This document shows positions 34,330 through 45,589 of a stretch of 64,000 nucleotides of DNA, piece after piece (positions within the stretch are counted from its first letter, which is position 1; each line of letters opens with the position of its first letter). The notes under the pieces were generated by a model, which was given only the letters and a program-made list of their open reading frames with translations, searched no databases and had not been told where the DNA came from. Position numbers and translations under genes: made by a program. Source of the stretch: GCA-2731375 sp964590195 (lineage in GTDB: Bacteria > Pseudomonadota > Alphaproteobacteria > GCA-2731375); NCBI GenBank assembly GCA_964590195.1, contig CAZPWJ010000012.1, positions 1 to 64,000 of the forward strand, written 5' to 3'.

Positions 34330-35423
34330 CTAACGATAAAGATCTGAAAATAACCGTCTTTCCGGGCGACGGCATTGGCCTTGAGGTCATGGATGCGGCA
34401 CAGGCCGTTCTTGCCGCCGCCCAGGACAAGGTTGGCGGTTTCCGTTTGATCAACGATCATCACGACGCGGGCGCCGGGCTCTATCGTGATACCGGCACCG
34501 CGTTGAGCGAAGAATCTATCCGTGCGGCGGAGGCCTCCGATGCCATTCTATTGGGCGCCTGCGGTCTGCCGGACGTACGCTATCCCGACGGCACCGAGAT
34601 CGCACCCCAGATCGATCTACGCTTTCACTTCAACCTCTACGCTGGCTTGCGTCCCTGCAAAGCGATCCCCAATGGCCCAAAGGCCCTGGCCGATCCCCGT
34701 GCCGATGATATCGATTTCATTCTGATCCGGGAAAGCACCGAAGGCCTGTTCGCGGCGCGCGGCAAGGGCGTTGTGACCGAGGACCGCGAGGCCCGCGATA
34801 CCATGGTCATTACCCGCGATGTCTCCGAACGGCTGTTTGACTTTGCCTTCAACCTGGCAACCCAGCGCAAAGCCGATGGCTATCCGGGCAAGGTCACCCT
34901 GATCGACAAGGCGAATGTCTTTTCCTCCATGGCGTTTTTTCGCAAGGTCTTTGATGAACGGGCCGCGAATTTTCCCGATATCGAGGCCGAGCATCTATAT
35001 GTGGATGCCGCCGCCCTGAACCTGATCCGCAATCCCTGGATCTATGACGTGATGGTGACGGAAAATATGTTCGGCGACATCCTCTCCGATCAGGCCGCCG
35101 CCTTGGTGGGCGGCATGGGTTTTGCACCTTCGGGTGACATCGGTGACAACATGGCGGTGTTTCAGCCGGCCCATGGCACCGCGCCGGACATCGCCGGCAA
35201 GGGCTGGGCAAACCCGACGGCAATGATCCAGTCCGCCGCCATGATGCTGGATTGGCTGGGCCGGCGCCATGATGTCGATGCCTGTGTCGAGGCCGGCAGG
35301 CTGATCGACGGGGCGATGGAGAAAGCCATCTCCGGCGGCATGATCCGCACCTATGATGCCGGCGGCAGCGACGGCACCGACAAGGTCGCCAAGACGGTGA
35401 TCGAGTTGTTGCGGGCCGGCTGA
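34326..35423 (+). CDS. Isocitrate/isopropylmalate dehydrogenase family enzyme
   Basis: This protein of 365 residues belongs to the NAD(P)-dependent decarboxylating dehydrogenase family. It has GDGIGLEV near the start, LRFHFNLYAGLRP, IRESTEGLFAA, the metal-binding VTENMFGDILSDQAA region and PAHGTAPDIAGKG. Isopropylmalate, tartrate or another 2-hydroxyacid is possible; it is not part of a leucine operon here, so a role in sugar-acid breakdown with its neighbours is likelier. GTG at 34326 is the start, preceded by GGGGAG; it overlaps the upstream stop codon (GTGA). Confidence 0.85.
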   Translation: MTNDKDLKITVFPGDGIGLEVMDAAQAVLAAAQDKVGGFRLINDHHDAGAGLYRDTGTALSEESIRAAEASDAILLGACGLPDVRYPDGTEIAPQIDLRFHFNLYAGLRPCKAIPNGPKALADPRADDIDFILIRESTEGLFAARGKGVVTEDREARDTMVITRDVSERLFDFAFNLATQRKADGYPGKVTLIDKANVFSSMAFFRKVFDERAANFPDIEAEHLYVDAAALNLIRNPWIYDVMVTENMFGDILSDQAAALVGGMGFAPSGDIGDNMAVFQPAHGTAPDIAGKGWANPTAMIQSAAMMLDWLGRRHDVDACVEAGRLIDGAMEKAISGGMIRTYDAGGSDGTDKVAKTVIELLRAG

Positions 35424-35426
35424 GGC

Positions 35427-36443
35427 ATGGCGGTGCGGGTCGCGGTTATCGGCGCGGGCTATTTCGCCCAGTTTCACCATGATGCCTGGTCTCGCCTGCC
35501 GGGTGCCGAGTTGGTGGCGATTGCCGATCGGGATGGCGGCAGGGCCAGGGAGGCGGCGGCAAAATACGGGGTGCCGGCTTTTGCCGACATTGATGGGATA
35601 CTGGAGAATATGTCGCCCGATCTGGTGGATATCGCCACGCCGCCGGCCTCGCATCTGGAATTGGTTGCGGCGGTATCGGCCCGCGGCCTACCGGCGATCT
35701 GTCAGAAACCCCTGGCGCCTACATTCGAGGAAGCCGTAGCGGTGGTGGAAACGGCGGAGGCCGCCAACACCTTGTTGGTGGTGCATGAAAACTTCCGCTT
35801 TCAGCCCTGGTACCGCGAGATGCGGCGCCTGATCGGGCAAGGTCATCTGGGCGACTTGCACGGCGTTACCTTTCGCCTGCGGCCAGGCGATGGCCAGGGT
35901 GCGCGGGCTTATCTGGACCGGCAGCCCTATTTCCAGCAGATGCAGCGCTTCCTGGTGCATGAAACGGCGATCCATTTCATTGATACCTTCCGCTATCTTT
36001 TGGGCGAGGCGACCGGCGTCATGGCCCGCCTGCGCCGCCTGAACCCGGCTATCGCGGGTGAGGATGCGGGCGTTATCATGCTCGACTTCGATGGCGGAAA
36101 AACTGCGCTGTTCGACGGCAATCGGTTAAACGAGCACGTGGCCGACAACACCCGCCTGACCATGGGCGAGATGTGGCTGGAGGGGGCCGCGGGCGTGCTG
36201 CGCCTGGACGGCAGCGGTAGGCTCTGGTGGAAGCCTCATGGCGGCGAGGAGACGCAGCATGACTATGCCTGGACCGATGCGGGTTTCGCCGGTGACAGCG
36301 TTTATGCTTTTCAGGCCCATGTCGTTGAACATTTGAGCGGTGCTGGCGCACTGGAAAATTCGGCGCGGGATTATCTGCGCAATCTGGAGATCGAGGAAGC
36401 GGTCTACCGCTCGTCCGAAACAGGCCGTTACGAGGATTTGTAA
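35427..36443 (+). CDS. Gfo/Idh/MocA family oxidoreductase
   Basis: The 338-residue protein has an N-terminal Rossmann fold (VAVIGAGYFAQFHH, about residues 4-17), the conserved QKPLAP (about 100) with the catalytic-type Lys, and a C-terminal alpha/beta domain. Members use NAD(P) to oxidise sugars or inositols. It starts 3 bp after the dehydrogenase gene, forming an operon with it and the SMP-30 gene. The 3' end overlaps the converging DMT gene by 16 bp. Confidence 0.83.
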   Translation: MAVRVAVIGAGYFAQFHHDAWSRLPGAELVAIADRDGGRAREAAAKYGVPAFADIDGILENMSPDLVDIATPPASHLELVAAVSARGLPAICQKPLAPTFEEAVAVVETAEAANTLLVVHENFRFQPWYREMRRLIGQGHLGDLHGVTFRLRPGDGQGARAYLDRQPYFQQMQRFLVHETAIHFIDTFRYLLGEATGVMARLRRLNPAIAGEDAGVIMLDFDGGKTALFDGNRLNEHVADNTRLTMGEMWLEGAAGVLRLDGSGRLWWKPHGGEETQHDYAWTDAGFAGDSVYAFQAHVVEHLSGAGALENSARDYLRNLEIEEAVYRSSETGRYEDL

Positions 36444-37333
36444 AGCTTGGGCTCCAGCAAAACCAGCAGCAGGGCGGCGCAGACGACGCTTAGCGCCAAC
36501 AGTTCCCGCCAGCCCAAGGGATCATCCAGCATCCATGCGCCGGAAAATACGCCGATGATGGGGATCGACAATGTGGCCAGGCCCGACAGCATGGCGGGAT
36601 AGTTCTGCACTGCCTTGAACCACAGAAAGTAGGGCACGATCTGTGCCAGCACCAGGCCATAGGCGATGCTCAACCAGGCTTCGGTGCTGATGGAGGCCCA
36701 GGGCACATGCGGCAATGTCGCCGTGGCGCCGAGGGTCACCGGAATACCGCCCAGAACCAGTTGCCAGCCCGCGATCAGGGCCACGGGCATTTGCCAGTCA
36801 TACCGTCGGATCACCACCGTGCCGCCGGCGAAGGCGATGGCCGAGAGCAGGCATAACGCCACACCCAATGGTGCGTTGCGCATGGCGGACAGATCCTGTG
36901 ACAGCAGCACGACCATGCCCGCAAGGCCCAGCACCAGGGCAGTGCCGCGCATCGCCGTCAGGCGCTCGCCCAGGAACCAGACCGCGAACAGCATGGCCCA
37001 CAGCGGCATGGTGTAGACCACGATCACCGCCCGTCCGCTGTTCATCAACTGGATGCCATAAGCCAGGGAAATTTGAAACACGGTGATGTTGAGGGCCGCC
37101 GCCAATGCCAATGGCAGCAACAGATGGCGCGGCACGGCCAGGGATTGGCCCTGCAACTTCACCATGGCCAACAGGGCCAGGCCCGCCGGTATCACGGTCA
37201 GGGCGCGCAGGGTCCAGGCATCGACCTCCGCCAGGGCGATGGCCAGCATGGGCCAGTTCAGGCCCCACAACAGACAGGGAATACCCAGCAGGGTCAGGGC
37301 CGCGCCGTTGTTCGTCCCTTCAGGCGCGGCCAT
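36428..37333 (-). CDS. EamA/DMT superfamily transporter
   Basis: This 301-residue inner-membrane protein has ten predicted helices in two EamA repeats (about residues 10-140 and 155-295). It is a drug/metabolite transporter; the substrate is not known. It lies 8 bp after folE on the same strand, and could be co-transcribed with it. Confidence 0.82.
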   Translation of the reverse strand: MAAPEGTNNGAALTLLGIPCLLWGLNWPMLAIALAEVDAWTLRALTVIPAGLALLAMVKLQGQSLAVPRHLLLPLALAAALNITVFQISLAYGIQLMNSGRAVIVVYTMPLWAMLFAVWFLGERLTAMRGTALVLGLAGMVVLLSQDLSAMRNAPLGVALCLLSAIAFAGGTVVIRRYDWQMPVALIAGWQLVLGGIPVTLGATATLPHVPWASISTEAWLSIAYGLVLAQIVPYFLWFKAVQNYPAMLSGLATLSIPIIGVFSGAWMLDDPLGWRELLALSVVCAALLLVLLEPKLYKSS

Positions 37334-37341
37334 GCACTGCC

Positions 37342-38007
37342 TTAATCGTCCAGGCTGCCGGCGCCGCCGCGGATCATGGCCAGGAACTCCCGCCGGGTAG
37401 CGGCACTTTTACGGAAGGCGCCGAGCATGCGCGAGGTGGCAAGTGCGGCGCCGGGCTTGTGTACGCCGCGCGTGGTCATGCATTGATGCGAGGCCTCAAT
37501 CACCACGGCGACGCCCAGGGGCTGTAACACTTCCTGGATGGTATTGGCGATCTGCGCTGTCATCTTCTCCTGGATCTGCAGGCGCTTGGCATAAACCTCG
37601 ACCAATCGGGCCAGCTTGGAAATACCAACCACCCGGTGATTGGGCAGATAGGCGATATGGGCCTTGCCGATGATCGGCGCCATGTGATGTTCGCAATGAC
37701 TTTCAAAGCGGATATCGCGCAGCAAGACCATTTCGTCATATCCGTCGACTTCTTCGAAGGTGCGTTGCAGAATTTCCACCGGGTCGTCGTGGTAGCCGGC
37801 GAAATATTCTTCGTAGGCGCGGACCACGCGCTCCGGCGTGCCGGCCAAACCTTCCCGTTCGGGATCATCGCCGGTCCAGCGGATCAGGGTGCGGATGGCC
37901 GCCTCGGCCTCGTCCCGGCTGGGCCGCCGCTCCTGCGCCGCCCGACGCTCCGCCGCCAGGGTTTCCGCCAGTTCCAGTTCCGAATTCAGATCTTGCTGCT
38001 TGTTCAT
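37342..38007 (-). CDS. folE: GTP cyclohydrolase I
   Basis: The protein (221 residues from the ATG at 38007) catalyses the first step of folate/pterin synthesis, GTP to 7,8-dihydroneopterin triphosphate. It has the zinc-site segments SHCEHHMAP (about residue 109) and HQCMTTRG (about 175), and ISKLARLVEVYAKR between them. It follows ureG by 73 bp on the same strand, but a functional link with urease is unlikely. Confidence 0.93.
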   Translation of the reverse strand: MNKQQDLNSELELAETLAAERRAAQERRPSRDEAEAAIRTLIRWTGDDPEREGLAGTPERVVRAYEEYFAGYHDDPVEILQRTFEEVDGYDEMVLLRDIRFESHCEHHMAPIIGKAHIAYLPNHRVVGISKLARLVEVYAKRLQIQEKMTAQIANTIQEVLQPLGVAVVIEASHQCMTTRGVHKPGAALATSRMLGAFRKSAATRREFLAMIRGGAGSLDD

Positions 38008-38080
38008 GGTCCCACCTATTTCGTCCCCTGCCGACAATTTAGGCATCGGGCGGGAAAGGGCAAGAACAATGAGGCGAGGT

Positions 38081-38716
38081 TTATGCGAGGCCGCCCGCCG
38101 TGATGATGAAATCCACCACCTCCTCCAGGCCTTCGTGGGTTTTCAGATTGGTGAAAACAAATGGGCGGTCGCCGCGCATACGCTCGGTGTCCCCGCGCAT
38201 TACATCCAGGCTGGCGCCGACCAGGGGGGCAAGGTCGATCTTGTTGATCACCAGCAGGTCCGAACGGGTGATGCCGGGGCCGCCCTTGCGCGGGATCTTT
38301 TCGCCCGCCGCCACATCAATGACATAGATCGTGATATCCGCCAGCTCCGGCGAGAATGTCGCGGCCAGATTGTCGCCGCCGGACTCGATCAGGCAGATTT
38401 CCGCTTCGGGAAAGGCCGCGCTCATCTCGGCCACGGCGGCCAGGTTGATCGAGGCATCCTCGCGGATCGCCGTATGGGGGCAGCCGCCGGTTTCAACGCC
38501 CATGATGCGTTCGGCGGGCAGGGCGCCGGTGCGGGTCAGGATCTGTTGATCCTCCTTGGTATAGATGTCGTTGGTGATCACCACCATGTCGTGGGCGCCG
38601 CTCATGCGCCGGCACAGCGCCTCCAGCAAGGCGGTCTTGCCTGAACCCACGGGGCCGCCGACGCCGACGCGCAATGGTCCGTGATCAGGTGATAGGTCTG
38701 TCAATTGCGTGCTCAT
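38081..38716 (-). CDS. ureG: Urease accessory GTPase UreG
   Basis: This 211-residue SIMIBI GTPase has Walker A GPVGSGKTALL (about residues 21-31), the CPH nickel-binding motif in GGCPHTAIRED (about 78), ESGGDN and NKIDLAP. It drives nickel delivery into urease with UreE, UreF and UreD. It is the last gene of the urt-ure cluster and overlaps ureF by 4 bp. Confidence 0.95.
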   Translation of the reverse strand: MSTQLTDLSPDHGPLRVGVGGPVGSGKTALLEALCRRMSGAHDMVVITNDIYTKEDQQILTRTGALPAERIMGVETGGCPHTAIREDASINLAAVAEMSAAFPEAEICLIESGGDNLAATFSPELADITIYVIDVAAGEKIPRKGGPGITRSDLLVINKIDLAPLVGASLDVMRGDTERMRGDRPFVFTNLKTHEGLEEVVDFIITAGGLA

Positions 38717-39396
38717 GATCGGAACAACCTCGTATATTGGCTTTCGTGTTGCATGCTGGCCCAGTCCACCATCGCGGCGGCGGAGCCAAGATCGTCGATG
38801 CTAAGGTCCGTTGCCGTCATTGCCGTGGCGATGACCGCGTTTTCCAGTTCGGCCTGGGCCAATTGGCCATCGGTTTGACCCAGGGGCACCAGACGTACGG
38901 CGGCATTGATCAGGTTCGCCAGCCAAGCCTGCAGATAGAGATGTAGGGCGGCCTTGGTGTTGATGCCATGGGCGCTGCAGGCCATGGCGGTGGCGATGGC
39001 CAGGGTGGGCGCGATCTTGGCATCGCGAAGCAGATCGAGGCGGGATCGCAGGCCGGCATCGGGCCAGGCGCGCAAAACGGTGAGCAGAAAGTACTCGCCC
39101 TGGGACAGGCTTTCCCGGGCCAGCTCCGAGGTGGCGAGCGATGCCGCCGCCAGTTCAGCCAGTTCCAGAAACTTGTTCTCGTCGGCCGTCGCCGCCAGGT
39201 TAAAGAAAATCGCCTCACTGCGCCCGGTGCCATGGCGCAGATCGGCTTCAAGCCAATCGATCAGTGTCGCCCGGTCATGCACCAGCTTCGCTTCCACGGC
39301 ATATTCCAGGCCATGGGAGTAACTGAACGCGCCGATGGGAAAGGCCGGTGACAGCCAGCTTTGCAGGCGCAATAGATGCCGGGGATCAGTGGTCAT
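38713..39396 (-). CDS. ureF: Urease accessory protein UreF
   Basis: The 227-residue all-helical protein has the UreF pattern LQSWLSPAFPIGAFSYSHGLEYAV at its start. UreF gates the GTPase activity of UreG in the urease activation complex. The ATG at 39396 overlaps ureE by 11 bp; an earlier in-frame ATG at 39435 would overlap by 50 bp and is less likely. Confidence 0.92.
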   Translation of the reverse strand: MTTDPRHLLRLQSWLSPAFPIGAFSYSHGLEYAVEAKLVHDRATLIDWLEADLRHGTGRSEAIFFNLAATADENKFLELAELAAASLATSELARESLSQGEYFLLTVLRAWPDAGLRSRLDLLRDAKIAPTLAIATAMACSAHGINTKAALHLYLQAWLANLINAAVRLVPLGQTDGQLAQAELENAVIATAMTATDLSIDDLGSAAAMVDWASMQHESQYTRLFRS

Positions 39397-39859
39397 GACT
39401 GTGGCCGCCAGAGTGGCCGTCAGATTGATCTTCATAGGCGCCGCCCTCGGGCTGGAATGGCGCGGTGATCTCGTCCACCTGGGCGCCCATGCCGCGCACC
39501 ATGGCCTCGATCACGTGATCGGGCCGGATGCGCAGACGTTCTTCCGTGACGTCCGTGGGCAGATGACGGTTGCCCAGATGCCAGGCCATGCGCAGCAGGG
39601 CCAAGGGCGTGGCGCAACGGATTTCCAATAATGCCTCCGGCGCCGCGCGGACGGCCAGCCAACGGCCATCGCTAACCCGTAGGCCATCGCCATGGGCCAT
39701 GGCCTTGGCCTTGGGCAGATCCAGCAGGATTTCCTCGCCGCCGTCCGTATGCAGGCGGATGCGCCGGCGGTGACGCTCGTCAAAGGCCAGGGTGACGCCG
39801 TCTTCGGCCAGTTCGGATGGCCAGTCCGCTGCATTGAAATGAGCGATCGCGCGTTGCAT
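39386..39859 (-). CDS. ureE: Urease nickel chaperone UreE
   Basis: This 157-residue protein has the two-domain UreE layout, with the HLGNRHLPTD metal-binding segment (about residue 105) and a short His-rich tail (GHSGGHSHDH) that would hold nickel. It lies between ureC and ureF with small spacing. Confidence 0.92.
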   Translation of the reverse strand: MQRAIAHFNAADWPSELAEDGVTLAFDERHRRRIRLHTDGGEEILLDLPKAKAMAHGDGLRVSDGRWLAVRAAPEALLEIRCATPLALLRMAWHLGNRHLPTDVTEERLRIRPDHVIEAMVRGMGAQVDEITAPFQPEGGAYEDQSDGHSGGHSHDH

Positions 39860-39869
39860 TTTTTCCTCC

Positions 39870-41582
<1,713 letters not shown>

Positions 41583-41585
41583 GGC

Positions 41586-41899
41586 TTAACCCTCCCCATC
41601 CAGCGCGCCGGCGACGGCGCCGTTGAAGCCGTGTACCCGGCGCAGACCGCGATAGGGTACCAACGGCACCTCGCGCTGCTGTCCCGGTTCGAACCGGATC
41701 GCGGTGCCGGCGGGAATATCCAAGCGCCGGCCGCGGGCCGCCTCGCGGTCGAATTCCAGGGCCGCGTTGGTTTCGTAAAAATGATAGTGGCTGCCAACCT
41801 GTATGGGTCGATCGCCCGTGTTGGCGATGGTCAGGGTAATGACGTCCTGGCCCAGGTTCAGGGTGATGGCGCCGCTCTCTGCTATGATTTCGCCTGGAA

Positions 41900-41903
<4 letters not shown>
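41586..41903 (-). CDS. ureB: Urease beta subunit UreB
   Basis: A 105-residue beta subunit with the typical start IPGEIIAESGAITLN, then GDRPIQVGSHYHFYETNAAL and FDREAARGRRLDIPAGTAIRFEPG. It forms the urease core with UreA and UreC. It overlaps ureA by 4 bp. Confidence 0.95.
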
Positions 41904-42217
<314 letters not shown>

Positions 42218-42241
42218 GGGCGGTCTCCTCCGATATTCATT

Positions 42242-43099
42242 TCAACAGGCCCAGACGCGGGGCAATGGGCAGTCATGGCCATGGATGACGTCGCGGAATG
42301 GCGATAGAAACGCCTCCAGATCCCGGCGCAGGACCAGGCCGTCGGGGGCCAGAAAGCGGCAGACCAACAGACCGGTCCGTTCGCTGACCCCAGCCCGTCC
42401 TTGACTGCCCTGCAACAGCTCTCTCGCTGTTTCCAGCTGTGCGCCCGCGTCGGGGGCAACATAGATCAATGTGGCCAGGGCCCGGGCGCCGCCCAGCAAT
42501 GAGGGACGCCTGCGCAGACTCTCCATATCGCCAGCTAGGCGGAAATCGTCGGCCCAGATCAGCCGGCCGTCAAGACGCAGACGCCAACGGTCATGGACCG
42601 CTGCCCGGTCAAGCTGTTCGCCGCTGGCAAGACGGCCCAGCAGCAGGGAGTCCATGGCCAGCAGGCGGCTGCCGGCATCGATCTCGATATGTGTCTGTCG
42701 GGCCAGGGCGGCGCCGTTGAACAGGATCGTCTCCTGGGGCAGCCATTCCAGCAGGGCGCCGCCGTTGATTTGCAGCCGGCTTCGCACCCGGCTGTCGTCG
42801 CCGCGCGAGCGATAGACCTTTTCCGCCGCCTGGGTGGTGGCGGTGACCTGGGCACCCATCTGGGCGCTAACGGCATAGTCCAGGCGGTCGCCGTCGGTAA
42901 TGCCGCCGGCGGTATTCAACAAGACTGCCTCGACCCTGCCTTCTGGTCGGCGCGGCAGCAAAATGCGGCATGGATTGGCCTGGTAAAGGTCGCATAGCCG
43001 TGACTCCGGCCCGGAGAAGCCGACCCGCGCCGCGCCGCGCAGGCGCTGCAGGCGCCTTGGTGGGGCGGGCGTTTCAGACCGTGAGGTAGCGGCGAACAT
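42242..43099 (-). CDS. ureD: Urease accessory protein UreD
   Basis: The 285-residue protein matches UreD (UreH): LLNTAGGITDGDRLDY near residue 60, TATTQAAEKVYRS, and EWLPQETILFNGA near 125. It joins UreF and UreG on the apo-urease to insert nickel. The ATG at 43099 was chosen; an upstream in-frame start would lie far inside urtE. It overlaps urtE by 26 bp, so urt and ure are one unit. Confidence 0.9.
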   Translation of the reverse strand: MFAATSRSETPAPPRRLQRLRGAARVGFSGPESRLCDLYQANPCRILLPRRPEGRVEAVLLNTAGGITDGDRLDYAVSAQMGAQVTATTQAAEKVYRSRGDDSRVRSRLQINGGALLEWLPQETILFNGAALARQTHIEIDAGSRLLAMDSLLLGRLASGEQLDRAAVHDRWRLRLDGRLIWADDFRLAGDMESLRRRPSLLGGARALATLIYVAPDAGAQLETARELLQGSQGRAGVSERTGLLVCRFLAPDGLVLRRDLEAFLSPFRDVIHGHDCPLPRVWAC

Positions 43100-43769
43100 C
43101 TGTTTCCACCATTTCCGACCTTTGGCCGGACAGTACAACTTCGCCCCGCTCCATGACAATGTAGCTGTCGGCAAGGTCGCGGGCGAATTCGAAATACTGC
43201 TCCACCAGGACAATGGCCATGTCGCCCCGATCCCGCAGCAGGGCGATGATGCGCTGAATGTCCTTGATAATGGAAGGTTGGATGCCTTCCGTGGGCTCGT
43301 CCAGCACCAACAGGCGCGGCTGCATGGCCAGGGCGCGGGCGATGGCCAGCTGCTGTTGCTGACCCCCCGATAGATCGCCCCCCTGACGCTTCAGCATGTC
43401 CTTTAGCACCGGGAATAATTTAAACGTATCAGGCGGCAGGCGCCGCTCGCTCCTGGGCAGCGCGGCAAAGCCCGAGCGCAGGTTTTCCTCCACCGTCAGA
43501 AACGGAAAGATCTCACGCCCTTGCGGTACATAGGCAATGCCCGCGCGCGCCCTGGCATGGCTGGCGGCTTTCGAAATGTCGTTGTTTTCCCATGTCACCT
43601 TACCGCCCTGAATTGCCTGTTGTCCGACAATGGCGCGCAACAGCGAGGTTTTGCCGACGCCGTTGCGGCCCAACACGCAGGTCACCTCGCCGGGTTTGGC
43701 GGTCAGGGAGACGCCGCGCAAGGCCTGGGAGGCGCCATAGAAAAGATCGATATTATCCACCTGTAGCAT
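43074..43769 (-). CDS. urtE: Urea ABC transporter ATPase UrtE
   Basis: A 231-residue LivF-like ATPase with Walker A GRNGVGKTS (about residues 34-42), signature LSGGQQQQ (about 135) and Walker B LLVLDEPTEG. It overlaps ureD. Its placement directly before ureD and after urtD is that of the urea transporter rather than the amino-acid Liv system. Confidence 0.92.
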   Translation of the reverse strand: MLQVDNIDLFYGASQALRGVSLTAKPGEVTCVLGRNGVGKTSLLRAIVGQQAIQGGKVTWENNDISKAASHARARAGIAYVPQGREIFPFLTVEENLRSGFAALPRSERRLPPDTFKLFPVLKDMLKRQGGDLSGGQQQQLAIARALAMQPRLLVLDEPTEGIQPSIIKDIQRIIALLRDRGDMAIVLVEQYFEFARDLADSYIVMERGEVVLSGQRSEMVETDVRRYLTV

Positions 43770-43772
43770 TCG

Positions 43773-44513
43773 TCAGCGCCCCAAATAGACTTCGATGACT
43801 TTTTCGTCGTTCTGCACCACGTCCAACGGCCCTTCCGACAGTACCGAGCCTTCGTGCAGGACCGAGACCTTGGTGCCCAGGGCGCGGACGAATTCCATGT
43901 CATGCTCCACCACCACCACCGAACGCGTCTTTGCGATTTGGCGCAATAGATTTGCGGTCTGTTCCGTTTCAGCATCGGTCATGCCGGCGACCGGTTCATC
44001 CACTAACAACAGTTCGGGTTGCTGCATCAACAGCATGCCGATCTCCAGCCACTGTTTTTGCCCGTGCGATAGTTCGCCGGCCAGGCGCCGACGCTCTCCG
44101 GTCAGGGCGATGGTCTGCAAAGTCTCGTCGATGGCGTCCTGCTGGGCACCTGACAGTTTGGCGATCAGAGTTGCGAAGGGGCCGCGCGGGGCCTTTTGCG
44201 CCAGTTGCAGATTGTCCTCGACGCTGTGGCTTTCAAATACGGTGGGCTTTTGAAACTTGCGGCCAATGCCTAGGTTGGCGATGTCCGCCTCGTCCCGGCG
44301 CGTTAGATCGATGTCGCCCTGGAACAGCGCAATGCCTTTATCGGGGCGGGTGCGCCCGGTGATAATATCCATCATGGTGGTCTTGCCCGCGCCGTTGGGC
44401 CCGATGATGGCCCGCATCTCGCCGCTTTCCACGACCAGGCTGAGATCGTTCAGGGCCTTGAAGCCGCCAAAGCTGACCGAGATGCCGTCGAGATATAGGA
44501 CGTCTTCGCTCAT
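43773..44513 (-). CDS. urtD: Urea ABC transporter ATPase UrtD
   Basis: A 246-residue LivG-like ATPase with Walker A GPNGAGKTT (about residues 38-46), the signature LSHGQKQW, in which the usual second glycine is histidine as is common in UrtD, and Walker B LLLVDEPVAG. It overlaps urtC by 4 bp and is followed by urtE after 3 bp. Confidence 0.92.
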   Translation of the reverse strand: MSEDVLYLDGISVSFGGFKALNDLSLVVESGEMRAIIGPNGAGKTTMMDIITGRTRPDKGIALFQGDIDLTRRDEADIANLGIGRKFQKPTVFESHSVEDNLQLAQKAPRGPFATLIAKLSGAQQDAIDETLQTIALTGERRRLAGELSHGQKQWLEIGMLLMQQPELLLVDEPVAGMTDAETEQTANLLRQIAKTRSVVVVEHDMEFVRALGTKVSVLHEGSVLSEGPLDVVQNDEKVIEVYLGR

Positions 44514-45586
44514 GACCGGCTCCGTGCCGCCAAAAGGTTGAAGCTGCCGGCGATACCTTTCGGTAGGAACAGGGTCACGGCGATGAACAGGCCGCCCAGG
44601 GCGAACAGCCAGATCTCTGGAAAGGCGGCGGTGAGGTAGCTTTTCGCCATGTTCACCAGCACCGCGCCCATGATCGCGCCGATCAGGGTGCCGCGTCCGC
44701 CCAGGGCGACCCAGACCACGATCTCGATGGAGTTGGCGGGGGCAAACTCACCGGGATTGATGATACCTACTTGCGGTACGTACAAGGCGCCGGCGATGCC
44801 GGCCATGACGGCGGAGGTGGTGAAAACGAACAGTTTGTAATGTTCGACCCGATAGCCGAGAAACCGTGTACGGCTTTCCGCATCCCGGATACCGACCAGG
44901 ATCTTGCCCAGTTTCGACGTTACGATCACACGGCAGGCCAGCAGGCCCAGCAACAGCGCGCAGCCCGAGGCGATGAACAAACCGGCCCGGGTGCCCTGGC
45001 TGCGCAGATCAAAGCCCAGCAGTTCCTTGAAGTCCGTCAGGCCGTTGTTGCCGCCAAAGCCCATGTCGTTACGGAAAAATGCCAGCATCAGGGCAAAGGT
45101 CATGGCCTGCGTGATGATCGAGAGATAGACGCCGCTGACCCGGCTGCGGAAGGCGAACCAGCCAAAGACAAAGGCCAGGGCGCCCGGCACCAGCATGGCC
45201 ATGGCGATGGCAAAGAAGAAGTTATCAAAGCCGTACCAGTACCAGGGTAGCTCCGACCAGTTGAGGAAGACCATGAAGTCGGGCAGTTCCGCGTTGCCAT
45301 AGACGCCCCGGTCGCCAATCTGGCGCATCAGATACATGCCCATTGCATAGCCGCCCAGACTGAAGAAGGCGCCATGGCCCAGGCTGAGAATGCCGCAATA
45401 GCCCCAGATCAGATCAACGGACAATGCCAGCAGGGCAAAAGAGAGATACTTGCCGAATAGGCTGACCGCGTAGGTGGGAACGTGCAGGGCCGAGGTTTCC
45501 GGAACGGCCAAATTAAGGATGGGCACGATGATGGTAATGGCCACTAACACGGCGGCGAATATCCAGTGCGAGGTTAGAAACCGCAT
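44510..45586 (-). CDS. urtC: Urea ABC transporter permease UrtC
   Basis: A 358-residue LivM-like permease with about ten helices. Marks include LSVDLIWGYCGILSLGHGAFFSLGGYAMGMYLM near residue 65 (the family conserved core) and the EAA-type loop GIRDAESRTRFLGY. It is 3 bp after urtB and overlaps urtD by 4 bp. Confidence 0.92.
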   Translation of the reverse strand: MRFLTSHWIFAAVLVAITIIVPILNLAVPETSALHVPTYAVSLFGKYLSFALLALSVDLIWGYCGILSLGHGAFFSLGGYAMGMYLMRQIGDRGVYGNAELPDFMVFLNWSELPWYWYGFDNFFFAIAMAMLVPGALAFVFGWFAFRSRVSGVYLSIITQAMTFALMLAFFRNDMGFGGNNGLTDFKELLGFDLRSQGTRAGLFIASGCALLLGLLACRVIVTSKLGKILVGIRDAESRTRFLGYRVEHYKLFVFTTSAVMAGIAGALYVPQVGIINPGEFAPANSIEIVVWVALGGRGTLIGAIMGAVLVNMAKSYLTAAFPEIWLFALGGLFIAVTLFLPKGIAGSFNLLAARSRS

Positions 45587-45589
45587 GAC

